Shown here: one piece after another, positions 8,902 to 17,289 of the stretch
Layout: every line of letters starts with the position of its first letter
Numbering within the stretch: the stretch's first letter is position 1
DNA from: Pseudomonas sp. MAG733B
Lineage (GTDB): Bacteria > Pseudomonadota > Gammaproteobacteria > Pseudomonadales > Pseudomonadaceae
Length of the DNA stretch: 64,000 nucleotides
Assembly (NCBI RefSeq): GCF_036884845.1
Contig: NZ_CP145732.1
Span: forward strand, 4,526,001 to 4,590,000
Direction: 5' to 3'
Notes under the pieces: model-generated
Seen by the model: the letters and a program-made list of their open reading frames with translations, nothing else
Database searches by the model: none
Told to the model about the DNA's origin: nothing
Translations under genes and position numbers: made by a program

Positions 8902-9204
8902 TTACGACAACCGATAATCGACCTGATGCCGCGCAATGCGTGAATTACCCAACTCCCCTTTCACCCGCAAATGTTCGGGGTGGGAAGCGTAGGCGTCCAG
9001 GGCTTCCTGGGTTTCAAACTCACTGTAGAGCACGACATCGCACGCATAGTCTATACGGCTGAAATCTACGCCTACTTCGATTTTCAGAAGCCCAGGTATC
9101 AGCCCGGCGAGCCCTTCGAAACGCTCCTTCAGGAACAGGCAGGCCTGTCTGTGCGCTTCAGGCGTTTCCCCTTCCAGTTTCCACATCACGATGTGCTTGA
9201 TCAT
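8902..9204 (-). CDS. Dabb-family (stress-responsive A/B barrel) protein
   Basis: A 100-residue single-domain Dabb protein (MIKHIVMWKL start, VGVDF and CDVVLYSEF strands, HPEHLRVK near the end). These ferredoxin-like dimeric barrels include stress proteins and a few small-molecule cyclases or isomerases, and are often encoded in sugar or aromatic catabolic operons. It is the last gene of the minus-strand catabolic operon, 36 bases after the permease gene. No catalytic role can be assigned from sequence alone. It could act on a cyclic keto intermediate, but that is speculation. Confidence 0.8.
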   Translation of the reverse strand: MIKHIVMWKLEGETPEAHRQACLFLKERFEGLAGLIPGLLKIEVGVDFSRIDYACDVVLYSEFETQEALDAYASHPEHLRVKGELGNSRIARHQVDYRLS

Positions 9205-9240
9205 CGCGGACTCCCCACTTTGTCGGACATGCCTGCCATT

Positions 9241-10431
9241 TCAAACTTTGCTCTTCTGATAAACATCCACAAATACCGCCGCCAGCAACACAGCGCCCTT
9301 GATCATCTGCTGATAGTCGATGCCGATGCCCATGATCGACATGCCGTTGTTCAGCACACCCATGATGAAGGCACCGATCACCACGCCGACAACCTTGCCT
9401 ACCCCACCAGACGCCGAGGCGCCGCCGATGAACACCGCAGCGATGACATCCAGCTCAAAGCCTGAGCCCCCACGTGGTGTAGCGCTGTTGAGTCGGGCCA
9501 CGAAAATCAGCCCGGCCACCGCCGCGAGTACGCCCATGTTGACGAAAGCAAAGAAGGTCACACGCGACGTGTTGATCCCCGACAGCTTCGCAGCCTTGAG
9601 ATTGCCGCCCACGGCGTAGATCCAGCGGCCAATCACAGTGCGGTTCATGATGAAGGTGTACACACCGATCAACACGCTCATGATCACCAGCACAGTGGGG
9701 ATGCCGCGATAGGTCGAGAGCAGGTAGCAGAAGTACACGATGAGCGCCGTGATCACGCCATTTTTCAGTGCGAACAAAGCCATGGGGGCGGCGTTGCCAC
9801 CGCTCTTGAGTGTACGTCTGCGACTACGGTATTCGACGATCCAGAACGCAGCTGCGACGGCGATGCCCACCAGCAAGGAAGTAATGCGCAGGTGTTCACT
9901 GGCAAAGATATCGGGAATAAAACCCGAGCTGATCGCAGAGAAGGCCGGTGGGAATGGACCTATCGACTGGCCTTGCGAGATGGCGATAGTCGCGCCTCGA
10001 AAGATCAGCATGCCTGCCAGGGTGACGATGAATGACGGCATGCCCCAGACCGCTACCCAGTAGCCTTGTGCGGCACCGATCAGCGCGCCAGTAGCGAGGC
10101 AAATGATGGTGACCGTGAAGAAATCCATCCGGTACTGGACCATAAGCACGGCGGCAATCGCACCGATCACTCCGACTACGGAACCCACCGACAAGTCGAT
10201 GTGACCGCAGACAATCACCATCAACATGCCCAACGCCATGACCACGATGTAACTGTTTTGCAGCAACAGGTTGGTCAGGTTCAGCGGCTGCATCAGCGCC
10301 CCGCCGGTGGCCACCTGGAAGAACACCATGATGACGATCAACGACGCCAGAAGACCGTATTCGCGCGCGCCGCGCTTGAATGACGTGAGCGCTGATGGTT
10401 TGGATGCGAGAGGTACGCTGACTTCGTTCAC
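9241..10431 (-). CDS. gguB: Sugar ABC transporter permease, GguB/XylH-like
   Basis: A 396-residue inner-membrane permease of the ribose/xylose class, close in length and motifs to GguB/XylH of multiple-monosaccharide importers. About ten hydrophobic spans are visible. The conserved VIVCGHIDLSVGS, IFRGATIAISQGQ and FIGGASASGGVGKVVG segments are intact. The start overlaps the ATPase stop by four bases. It pairs with the ATPase at 10428 and the lipoprotein-like binding protein at 12003. Substrate likely a pentose, hexose or cyclitol. Confidence 0.9.
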   Translation of the reverse strand: MNEVSVPLASKPSALTSFKRGAREYGLLASLIVIMVFFQVATGGALMQPLNLTNLLLQNSYIVVMALGMLMVIVCGHIDLSVGSVVGVIGAIAAVLMVQYRMDFFTVTIICLATGALIGAAQGYWVAVWGMPSFIVTLAGMLIFRGATIAISQGQSIGPFPPAFSAISSGFIPDIFASEHLRITSLLVGIAVAAAFWIVEYRSRRRTLKSGGNAAPMALFALKNGVITALIVYFCYLLSTYRGIPTVLVIMSVLIGVYTFIMNRTVIGRWIYAVGGNLKAAKLSGINTSRVTFFAFVNMGVLAAVAGLIFVARLNSATPRGGSGFELDVIAAVFIGGASASGGVGKVVGVVIGAFIMGVLNNGMSIMGIGIDYQQMIKGAVLLAAVFVDVYQKSKV

Positions 10432-11963
10432 TGGATCACCTCGTTTTTCATGATTGCGTGCATGATTTTTTCTTGCGATGCCTCGGCGATCGGAAACTCG
10501 CCGACAAAACGCCCTTCGTTCATCACATAGATGCGGTCACAAGTACCGAGCAGCTCCGGCATTTCCGAAGAAATCATCACGACACCCCTGCCCTCACTGA
10601 CCACCTGATTGACCACGCCATAAATCTCGTACTTGGCCCCCACATCGATGCCACGGGTGGGCTCGTCGAGGATCAACACCTTGGGATCGGAGAACAGCCA
10701 CTTGCCCAAAACCACCTTCTGCTGATTGCCCCCGGACAGCTTGTCCACCGACTGCAATACGTTGGGGGTTCGGATGCGCAGGCGTGCCTGATAGTCAACG
10801 GCCACTTTGGTTTCGGCCAGTTCGTTCATCACCCAGCGCTTTGAGACTGCGGCCAGGTTGGCCATGCTGGTGTTGCGAGTGATGCTCTCCCCCAACACCA
10901 GGCCGGCGCCCTTGCGGTCTTCGGTGGCGTAGGCCAGGCCTTGATCGATGGCCTTGCGCACGGTGCCAAGGTCAACTTCACGTCCTTCCAGGCGAGCCTT
11001 GCCGCGAATGTTGGTGCCGTAGGTGCGGCCAAACACACTCATGGCGAACTCGGTACGGCCAGAGCCCATCAGCCCGGCAATGCCCACCACTTCGCCACGG
11101 CGCACGTGGAAATTGATATTGCGTATGCGGTCGCGGCCCGGACGCTCGGGATCACCCACCGACCAGCCTTCGACCTCGAACAACGTTTCGCCGATCTCGC
11201 TGACACGCGACGGGTAACGATCCGACAACTCGCGACCGACCATGGAGCGGATAACCCGAGCTTCGTCGATCGGTTCGGCGCGGCAGTCGATCACGTCGAC
11301 AGTGCTGCCGTCGCGAATCACCGTGATCTCGTCAGCCACACGGCCAATCTCGTTGAGCTTGTGCGAGATGATGATCGAGGTAATGCCACGTCCCTTGAGT
11401 TCGAGCATGAGCTTGAGCAAGGTATCGCTGTCTTTTTCGTTGAGGCTGGCGGTGGGCTCGTCAAGAATCAGCAGGCGCACGTCCTTGGCCAGCGCCTTTG
11501 CGATTTCCACCATCTGCTGCTGGCCGATGCCGAGTTTACCCACCAAGGTCTGGGGGCTTGCATCAAGGCCGACACGGGCGAGCAAATCACGGGCCCGCCG
11601 ATGCGCCTGGTTCCAGTCGATGACGCCATGCCGAGCGATCTCGTTGCCGAGAAACAGGTTCTCGGTGATCGAGAGCATCGGCACCAGAGCCAGCTCCTGG
11701 TGAATGATACAAATGCCCAGCGCCTCGCTGTCACGCAATCCCTGGAAGGTTCTTGGCTTGCCGTCGAAGACGATTTCGCCGGTGAAGCTGCCATGAGGAT
11801 AGACCCCACTGAGGATCTTCATCAGGGTCGATTTGCCGGCACCGTTCTCACCGCAGATCGCATGGATTTCGCCATCGCCGACCTTGAGGTTGACCCGGCT
11901 GAGCGCCTTCACCGGACCGAAGCACTTCTGGATATCACGCATGTCGAGAATTGTTGTTGTCAT
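10428..11963 (-). CDS. gguA: Sugar ABC transporter ATP-binding protein, GguA-like
   Basis: A 511-residue tandem ATPase of the XylG/MglA/GguA type. The first half has Walker A GENGAGKST, signature LGIGQQQMVEIAKAL and Walker B LLILDEPTASL. The second half has the usual degenerate Walker A (GLMGSGRTE), signature LSGGNQQKVVLGKWL and DEPTRGIDVGAKYEIY. The ATG at 11963 is chosen because AGGAGAGA lies just upstream; an in-frame upstream start at 11987 would add eight unlikely residues. It energises uptake through the neighbouring permease. Confidence 0.92.
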   Translation of the reverse strand: MTTTILDMRDIQKCFGPVKALSRVNLKVGDGEIHAICGENGAGKSTLMKILSGVYPHGSFTGEIVFDGKPRTFQGLRDSEALGICIIHQELALVPMLSITENLFLGNEIARHGVIDWNQAHRRARDLLARVGLDASPQTLVGKLGIGQQQMVEIAKALAKDVRLLILDEPTASLNEKDSDTLLKLMLELKGRGITSIIISHKLNEIGRVADEITVIRDGSTVDVIDCRAEPIDEARVIRSMVGRELSDRYPSRVSEIGETLFEVEGWSVGDPERPGRDRIRNINFHVRRGEVVGIAGLMGSGRTEFAMSVFGRTYGTNIRGKARLEGREVDLGTVRKAIDQGLAYATEDRKGAGLVLGESITRNTSMANLAAVSKRWVMNELAETKVAVDYQARLRIRTPNVLQSVDKLSGGNQQKVVLGKWLFSDPKVLILDEPTRGIDVGAKYEIYGVVNQVVSEGRGVVMISSEMPELLGTCDRIYVMNEGRFVGEFPIAEASQEKIMHAIMKNEVIQ

Positions 11964-12002
11964 GTTCTCTCTCCTGCCCGCACGCACCGTACGCCGTTCG
12001 CC

Positions 12003-13073
12003 TTAGCGCAACTGTTCCGAGGTATAGAACTTGGTGTCGTCCACCAGAACTTTCTGCCAGTTGTTGCCGTCGACCAGTTGTGGCGTAAGCAGTTGGGTCG
12101 GCACGATCATCACGCCGTTGTCGTAAGACGTGGAGTCATTGACCACCACCGTCTTGCCGCTCAAGGTGGCGTCCATCATCTGCGCAGCGGCTTCAGCCAG
12201 TGCACGGGTGTCCTTGAAGATGGTCGAGGACTGATCGCCGCGAATGATCGACTTGATGCTGGCCACCTCGGCATCCTGTCCGGTGACAATCGGCATGGCC
12301 GCCTTGCCCGAGCCATAACCCACACCGCGCAATGAAGACACCACACCGGTTGCGATCTGGTCGTTCATCGCCAGCACGGCGTCCAGGTGCGCGGTTCCAT
12401 AGAAGGCACTCAGCAGGTTATCCATGCGCGCCTGTGCCTGGGCGCCATCCCAGTTCGGGGTCGCTACCTTCTCCATCGCTTGTTGGCCGCTGCGGATCAC
12501 CAACTTGCCGCTGTCGATGTATGGCTTGAGCTGCGACATCACCCCCGCGTACACCACGTGGGCATTGTTGTCGTCGGTGGAGCCGGCGAAGATTTCCAGG
12601 TTGAACGGCCCCTTGCCCTGCGCGAGTTGCAACTTGTCTACAATGGACTGGCCTTGCAGCACGCCGGTGCGGTAGTTGTCGAAGGTGACGTAGTAGTCGA
12701 AGTCCTTGGTGTTGCGGATCAAACGGTCATAGGAAATGACCTTGATGCCTTTTTCCTTGGCCTGCTTGAGCACATCAGCCATGGTCGTGCCGTCGATCGG
12801 CGCGACGATCAGTCCCTTGATGCCCTTGACCATCATGTTTTCAATTTGCGACAGCTGGGTCGGTGCTTCGTACTGGGCGTACTGCAGGTCAGTGTCGTAA
12901 CCGAGCTTTTTCAAAGAATCGACGATGCTGCTGCCGTCCGAAACCCAGCGCGCCTCGGTTTTCGAGGGCATGGCAACCCCGATGGTGCCTTTGGTGCTGG
13001 TGGCGCTCTTGTCGCAGGCACTGACGGCCAGTCCCAACAGTAATGCGCCGGCAAGCTTGATGATCGTGTGCAT
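12003..13073 (-). CDS. chvE: Sugar ABC transporter binding protein, ChvE-like
   Basis: A 356-residue periplasmic sugar-binding protein of the ChvE/XylF type. The N-terminus MHTIIKLAGALLLGLAVSAC ends in a lipobox (AVSAC, Cys20), so it may be a lipoprotein. Mature motifs include IGVAMPSKTEARWVSDG, YVTFDNYRTGVLQG and VTGQDAEVASIKSI, all typical of ChvE-like binders of several monosaccharides. It is first of the three transporter genes and 107 bases downstream of a dehydrogenase gene. The transporter belongs to the catabolic operon and suggests a sugar or sugar-like cyclitol substrate. Confidence 0.9.
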   Translation of the reverse strand: MHTIIKLAGALLLGLAVSACDKSATSTKGTIGVAMPSKTEARWVSDGSSIVDSLKKLGYDTDLQYAQYEAPTQLSQIENMMVKGIKGLIVAPIDGTTMADVLKQAKEKGIKVISYDRLIRNTKDFDYYVTFDNYRTGVLQGQSIVDKLQLAQGKGPFNLEIFAGSTDDNNAHVVYAGVMSQLKPYIDSGKLVIRSGQQAMEKVATPNWDGAQAQARMDNLLSAFYGTAHLDAVLAMNDQIATGVVSSLRGVGYGSGKAAMPIVTGQDAEVASIKSIIRGDQSSTIFKDTRALAEAAAQMMDATLSGKTVVVNDSTSYDNGVMIVPTQLLTPQLVDGNNWQKVLVDDTKFYTSEQLR

Positions 13074-13180
13074 GGTGACCTCTTCTTTTTGTTGTTGGCA
13101 TTTCTCGGGATGCAGGCCCCCTTCCGACCCTGTAAACAGAGTCGGCCGGGGTATTCGCTAACGGGACTGCGTGTAGCCGA

Positions 13181-14272
13181 TTACTTGGCCAGGATGACTT
13201 CCTGGCCGTTCAATTCAGCGGACTCGAACAGCGCTTCGAGAATCACGTTGATGTTGTGCGCCTGGGTGGCCGGCACAGTCGAAGGACTGCCGGTACGCAA
13301 CGACTGGACGAAGGCTGCGGCTTCGCGGTCGAAATACACCGGGTTGCCGATCTCGGCGATTTCCGGGGAATAAACCGTTTTGCGCACGGCCCAGATCTCC
13401 GGGAAGCTGTTTTCGTTCCAGTGCGTCCAGCCTTGCTGATGGCCATTCTTGCCATCGTGGTACAGCTTGTACGACGCTGGCATCGGCGTGGAGTGCATCA
13501 CCCCATGGGTGCCGTAGGCCGTGATGTCCCAACTTTCCGTCCAGGGCATCGGATCCCAGGACATGAAGTCGATGGTGATTAACTTGTCATCGTAGTTGAG
13601 CACTGCGCCCACGGCGTCTTCGCGCGCCGAGTCGCTCATCTGCCCGGCGAACTTAGTGATCCGCGCATTGACCGAGTTGGGCATGCCGAAGTGCAGCAGC
13701 AAACGATCGATGGTGTGGCAGCCAATCACGTAGAAGGCGCCACCGCGGTCGCCCGGTTGTTTCATGTGGTTGGTGTCGGCTTCATCGTGGGAGCAACCGG
13801 CATGGGCGCGCACTTGCAGGACCTTGCCGATTTCTCCGCTTTGCAGCACTTGCTGCATCTTTTCCACCGACGGCGCGTAGCGCCAGCAGTAGCCCACCTG
13901 GAACAACCCACCGGTGCGCTCAACCGCTTCGACGATACGCGTGGTATCGATGGTGCCGCGACCCGCCGGTTTTTCGCAAAGCACCGCCTTGCCAGCTTCC
14001 AGGGCTTCGATGGCCCAGTCGGCCATCAGGTAGCTTTTAGGGTGTACCAGTACGACGTGCACATTCGGGTCGGCGAGGATTTCTTCCTTGCTGCGCGCCT
14101 GCAAGCCCAGGGCATCGCAGAATGGCTCAAGCAAAGGGCTGTCGTCGTAAGCACCGAGGAACTGCGCGCCAGGTATGCGTTTGAACGCTTTGACGCGGCC
14201 CGACGTGTGCGGGTGAGTAATCCCCAGGCAGGCCACACCGATGGTGGCGCCACTCTCAAGCTTGTAGGACAT
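13181..14272 (-). CDS. Gfo/Idh/MocA-family dehydrogenase
   Basis: A 363-residue NAD(P)-dependent oxidoreductase. An atypical N-terminal Rossmann start (IGVACLGITHPHTSGRVKAF) replaces the usual GxGxxG; then comes the family EKP motif (CEKPAGRG, about residue 99) and the C-terminal substrate domain with GCHTIDRLLLHFG carrying the catalytic His. The ITHPHTSGR version occurs in a subset of Gfo/Idh enzymes. An AGGAG site precedes the ATG. It follows the IolG-like gene by 48 bases. Likely oxidises a sugar or cyclitol, or reduces a keto form; the exact substrate is unknown. Confidence 0.88.
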   Translation of the reverse strand: MSYKLESGATIGVACLGITHPHTSGRVKAFKRIPGAQFLGAYDDSPLLEPFCDALGLQARSKEEILADPNVHVVLVHPKSYLMADWAIEALEAGKAVLCEKPAGRGTIDTTRIVEAVERTGGLFQVGYCWRYAPSVEKMQQVLQSGEIGKVLQVRAHAGCSHDEADTNHMKQPGDRGGAFYVIGCHTIDRLLLHFGMPNSVNARITKFAGQMSDSAREDAVGAVLNYDDKLITIDFMSWDPMPWTESWDITAYGTHGVMHSTPMPASYKLYHDGKNGHQQGWTHWNENSFPEIWAVRKTVYSPEIAEIGNPVYFDREAAAFVQSLRTGSPSTVPATQAHNINVILEALFESAELNGQEVILAK

Positions 14273-14320
14273 GGTGTTCTCCTGATGTTCTTGTCCAAAT
14301 TGGCGAATGACCGTTCAAGC

Positions 14321-15316
14321 TCACAGACGGACTGCGCGCCCGGTCTTGACCGACTCGACGGCGGCATCGGCCAGCTTCAGGGCCTTGAGACCGTCCTGTA
14401 CGGTGGTCGGCATTGGGCTGCCTTTGACCAGTGCATCGATGTAGGCATCCAGTTCGGCCTTGTAGGCTTGCTGGTAGCGCTCAAGGAAGAAATTCAGCAG
14501 CGGTTCGCGAGCGTCGGTGACGTCCTGGCTCCAGCGCCGGATGGTGGTCGGGCGCAGGTTGTCCATTTGCAGCATGCCTTTGGAGCCAAACACCTCGATG
14601 CGCTGGTCGTAACCGTAGACCGCCTGACGGCAATTGTTGATGTGGCACTGTTTGCCCGACGCGGTTTGCATCTGCACCATCGCCGTGTCGTAGTCGTCGT
14701 ACTTTTCCATCATCTGCGGGTCGATCAGACGGCTGCCGATGGCGGTCAGCTCCACCGGCTCCTCACCCAGCAGCCAGCGGCCGATGTCCAGGTCGTGGAT
14801 GGTCATGTCGCGGAAGATGCCGCCGGAATGTTCAATATAGTCTTCCGGCGCCAGGCCCGGATCGCGGCTACTGATGATCACCTGACGCACTTCACCGATG
14901 TCACCGGCCTCGATCGCCGCGTGCATTTCGGCGAAGGTGGTCTCGAAGCGGCGGTTGAACGCCAGCATCACCCGACCGTTGAGGCGCTCCACTTCTTCGA
15001 CGGCGGCCAGGCTCTTGGCCATGTCCAGGTCGATCGGTTTCTCGCACAACACCGCCTTGCCTTGGCGCACCGCGCGCAGCATCAGGCTGATGTGGGTGTG
15101 GGTCGGGGTGCCGATGACGATGGCCTGGACGTCGTCGCGATCGATCGCCGCTTCGCAATCGGTCATGGCGTCAGCGCCAAATTGCTCGGCCAGTTGCTGG
15201 GCAGCGTTGCCGAAAGGGTCAGCCACTGCCACCAGTTTTGCGAACGGACTGGCCGCGACATTGGCTGCGTGAATCTTGCCGATTCGGCCGGCGCCGAGAA
15301 CTGCGATACCTACCAT
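14321..15316 (-). CDS. Gfo/Idh dehydrogenase, inositol 2-dehydrogenase-like
   Basis: A 331-residue oxidoreductase very like IolG, which oxidises myo-inositol to scyllo-inosose with NAD. The Rossmann motif is GAGRIGKIHAANV; EKP is in CEKPIDLDM near residue 95; DMTIHDLDIGRWLLG carries the catalytic D-x-x-x-H. The C-terminal region RYQQAYKAELDAYIDAL is also IolG-like. AGGAGAGAG lies just before the ATG. No iolB, iolD or iolE neighbours exist, so this is not a standard inositol pathway. It may act on another cyclitol or sugar. Confidence 0.88.
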   Translation of the reverse strand: MVGIAVLGAGRIGKIHAANVAASPFAKLVAVADPFGNAAQQLAEQFGADAMTDCEAAIDRDDVQAIVIGTPTHTHISLMLRAVRQGKAVLCEKPIDLDMAKSLAAVEEVERLNGRVMLAFNRRFETTFAEMHAAIEAGDIGEVRQVIISSRDPGLAPEDYIEHSGGIFRDMTIHDLDIGRWLLGEEPVELTAIGSRLIDPQMMEKYDDYDTAMVQMQTASGKQCHINNCRQAVYGYDQRIEVFGSKGMLQMDNLRPTTIRRWSQDVTDAREPLLNFFLERYQQAYKAELDAYIDALVKGSPMPTTVQDGLKALKLADAAVESVKTGRAVRL

Positions 15317-15385
15317 TGTCTCTCTCCTGAAAACTCTATTGTTCGTTGTTGTGTACGAGCAAAACTTGCGTGTTAGTCCGGCGCA

Positions 15386-16258
15386 TCACTTCGGGAATTT
15401 GATCCCTTCGAATTGCGCGATGGTGGTTTCAAAGGTTCTCTTGGCCACCACATCCAGCGGCAGCTTGCGCAGTTCAGCGGAGATCAGTTCCACACCCCAA
15501 GGGCCGTCGTAGCCGACATTGACCACTTGCTGGATGAACTCCGGCACGTCCAGCTGGCCTTCGCCACAGCATTTGCGGTAGTGCGTGGAATCGTTGAACA
15601 GGGTTTCGACGATGGCGTGATTGGCGTCGTCCAGTTCGATGGACTTGATCAACTCCAGTGGGATCTTGGCGATTTCATCGAAGCTCATGCCGCCACGCGC
15701 CACGTGCCAGGTATCCACCAGAAGGCCGCCGTTGGGGCGCACACCTTCTGCCACGGCGATGGCGAGATCGATGGTATTCACGCTGGAAAACGGCAGGAAT
15801 TCGATCACCACATTGGTGCCGAAAGGTTGGGCCCGATCGCACAACAGCGCGAAGGTGTCACGCATGCGGGCGATGTCGGGCGGCCCGTCTTCGAACAAAC
15901 CGGCGGCTACCTTGAGGCTGCGCGCGCCGAGCTCGCCAGCGACTTCCAGCAGTTCGTCGCGGACTTTGTCCGACGCCGCTCGGCGTTCGCCATCCAGGTG
16001 CCAGTCCGTCAGGAACTCGACTTCCAGGTGCTTGATGCCGTTGTCCTGAAAGATATTGCGTACGGTGGAAATACCCAGCTTTTCAACGTTGTGCAGGATG
16101 TCGGCATGCACCAGCCCCATGCCGCGCCAGCCGGCTTTCGACGCCGCCTCCGCACGCGCTTGCAGGGAAAATGGGCTGATCTCGCTGGGAGCTCCGGGAT
16201 AGGTGTCGCCAGCGAGGGTCCAGTAGGCAGCAAGCAGTTCAATATTTTTGTTTGGCAT
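15386..16258 (-). CDS. TIM-barrel sugar isomerase/dehydratase (AP-endonuclease 2 family)
   Basis: A 290-residue xylose-isomerase-like TIM barrel, the fold of IolE, hydroxypyruvate isomerase and 3-dehydroshikimate dehydratase. The metal ligand set looks complete: Glu in VVIEFLPFS, Asp and His in LLVDTWHVARGG, and Glu in WGVELIS. The ATG at 16258 is preferred because IELLAAYWTLAG should be at the N-terminus; a GTG at 16267 is possible. Neither has a good ribosome site. It lies between the dioxygenase and IolG-like genes. A dehydratase or isomerase step between a keto-cyclitol and an aromatic triol would fit its place; this is inference. Confidence 0.85.
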   Translation of the reverse strand: MPNKNIELLAAYWTLAGDTYPGAPSEISPFSLQARAEAASKAGWRGMGLVHADILHNVEKLGISTVRNIFQDNGIKHLEVEFLTDWHLDGERRAASDKVRDELLEVAGELGARSLKVAAGLFEDGPPDIARMRDTFALLCDRAQPFGTNVVIEFLPFSSVNTIDLAIAVAEGVRPNGGLLVDTWHVARGGMSFDEIAKIPLELIKSIELDDANHAIVETLFNDSTHYRKCCGEGQLDVPEFIQQVVNVGYDGPWGVELISAELRKLPLDVVAKRTFETTIAQFEGIKFPK

Positions 16259-16313
16259 GACGATCACTTATGAGTGAGTGGTTTCAGGACGGTCGCTAAC
16301 AGATGTTGATGAT

Positions 16314-17210
16314 TCAGGCCTGGGTCAGGACAAAGTCCCAATTCACCGCCAGGAACGGCACCTGCAAGTCATAACGACTCGCCAGTAGCGGATCGGTTTG
16401 GGTGGTGAACTCGGCAATCAATTCCTTCTTCACGCCGAACACCGTGTCCTCGTGCAAGTACGGGCAATCGGGGGTGAAGATGTGGGTGATGACCTGGTCG
16501 TAACCTTCGGCGGTCACAATGAAATGCAAATGCGCGGCGCGGTTGGGATGCCGCCCCAGATCACCCAGCAACTTGCCTACCGGACCGTCGGCGGGAATCG
16601 GGTAGTGACGCGGCTTGACGGTACGGAATGCGTAATAGCCATCGGCATCGGTGGTGAACAGACCGCGCAGGTTGTAATCCGGTTGTACGCCTTTTTGCTG
16701 CACGTCGTAGAACCCGTCATCGTTGGTCTGCCAGATATCCAGGGTCGCGCCGGCGATCGGGTTGCCCGCGATATCGAGCACCCGACCGCTGACCAGCGTC
16801 GGCTCGCCCTTGCCGTCCAGGCAGATGTTCGCGCCATTCTCGTAGCGCGGTGCATCGGCTACGTAGAAAGGCCCAAGGATCGTGTTAGGCGTCGCGCCCT
16901 TGGGCCGCCGATGGTTGATCGCATCCACCAACATGGTCGCGCCCAGCACATCCGACAGCAGAATGTATTCCTGGCGCCAGTCAGTGCACATCTGCCCGGT
17001 CTGGGTCAGGAACTCGATAGCCTTGAACCACTCATCATGGGTCGGTTCGATTTCCTTGATGGCTGCATGCAGATGCCGGGTCAGCACCGACATGACCTCG
17101 ACCAGCCGCGGGTTCGCGTCGACCGAATTACGGGCATTGACGATCTCGGCGGATTGTTCCTCTTCGAAAAGTCCGCCGATGGCGATGTCGGTATCCAGAT
17201 GAGCAGTCAT
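16314..17210 (-). CDS. Intradiol dioxygenase, hydroxyquinol 1,2-dioxygenase-like
   Basis: A 298-residue non-haem iron(III) intradiol dioxygenase with the N-terminal helical dimerisation domain of the catechol/hydroxyquinol group. All four iron ligands are present: Y168 (DDGFYD), Y203 (RHYPIP), H227 and H229 (AAHLHF). The WQTNDDGFYDVQQ and PNTILGPFYVADAP segments are typical of hydroxyquinol 1,2-dioxygenases, which cleave 1,2,4-trihydroxybenzene to maleylacetate. The ATG at 17210 has AAGGA 11 bases upstream; an upstream in-frame extension to 17330 overlaps the spacer and is unlikely. No aromatic hydroxylase is nearby. The maleylacetate reductase for its product lies at 21253. Confidence 0.9.
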   Translation of the reverse strand: MTAHLDTDIAIGGLFEEEQSAEIVNARNSVDANPRLVEVMSVLTRHLHAAIKEIEPTHDEWFKAIEFLTQTGQMCTDWRQEYILLSDVLGATMLVDAINHRRPKGATPNTILGPFYVADAPRYENGANICLDGKGEPTLVSGRVLDIAGNPIAGATLDIWQTNDDGFYDVQQKGVQPDYNLRGLFTTDADGYYAFRTVKPRHYPIPADGPVGKLLGDLGRHPNRAAHLHFIVTAEGYDQVITHIFTPDCPYLHEDTVFGVKKELIAEFTTQTDPLLASRYDLQVPFLAVNWDFVLTQA

Positions 17211-17289
17211 GAATTTTAATCCTTGTTTCATTGTTCTTGAAGGCCGGCAGGCTCTTGATATTTTGACTGCCGGCAGACGCTGGTCGTTC

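Noticed and set aside
10941..12335. A 464-codon plus-strand open frame
   Set aside because: Antisense to the sugar ABC ATPase and binding protein genes; no domain recognised.
13691..15376. A 561-codon plus-strand open frame
   Set aside because: Antisense to the two Gfo/Idh dehydrogenase genes, whose motifs and ribosome sites are clear. Histidine- and glutamine-rich shadow.
13181..16258. A standard inositol (iol) operon
   Set aside because: The IolG-like gene suggested it, but iolB, iolC, iolD and a clear iolE are absent, and an intradiol dioxygenase is present instead.
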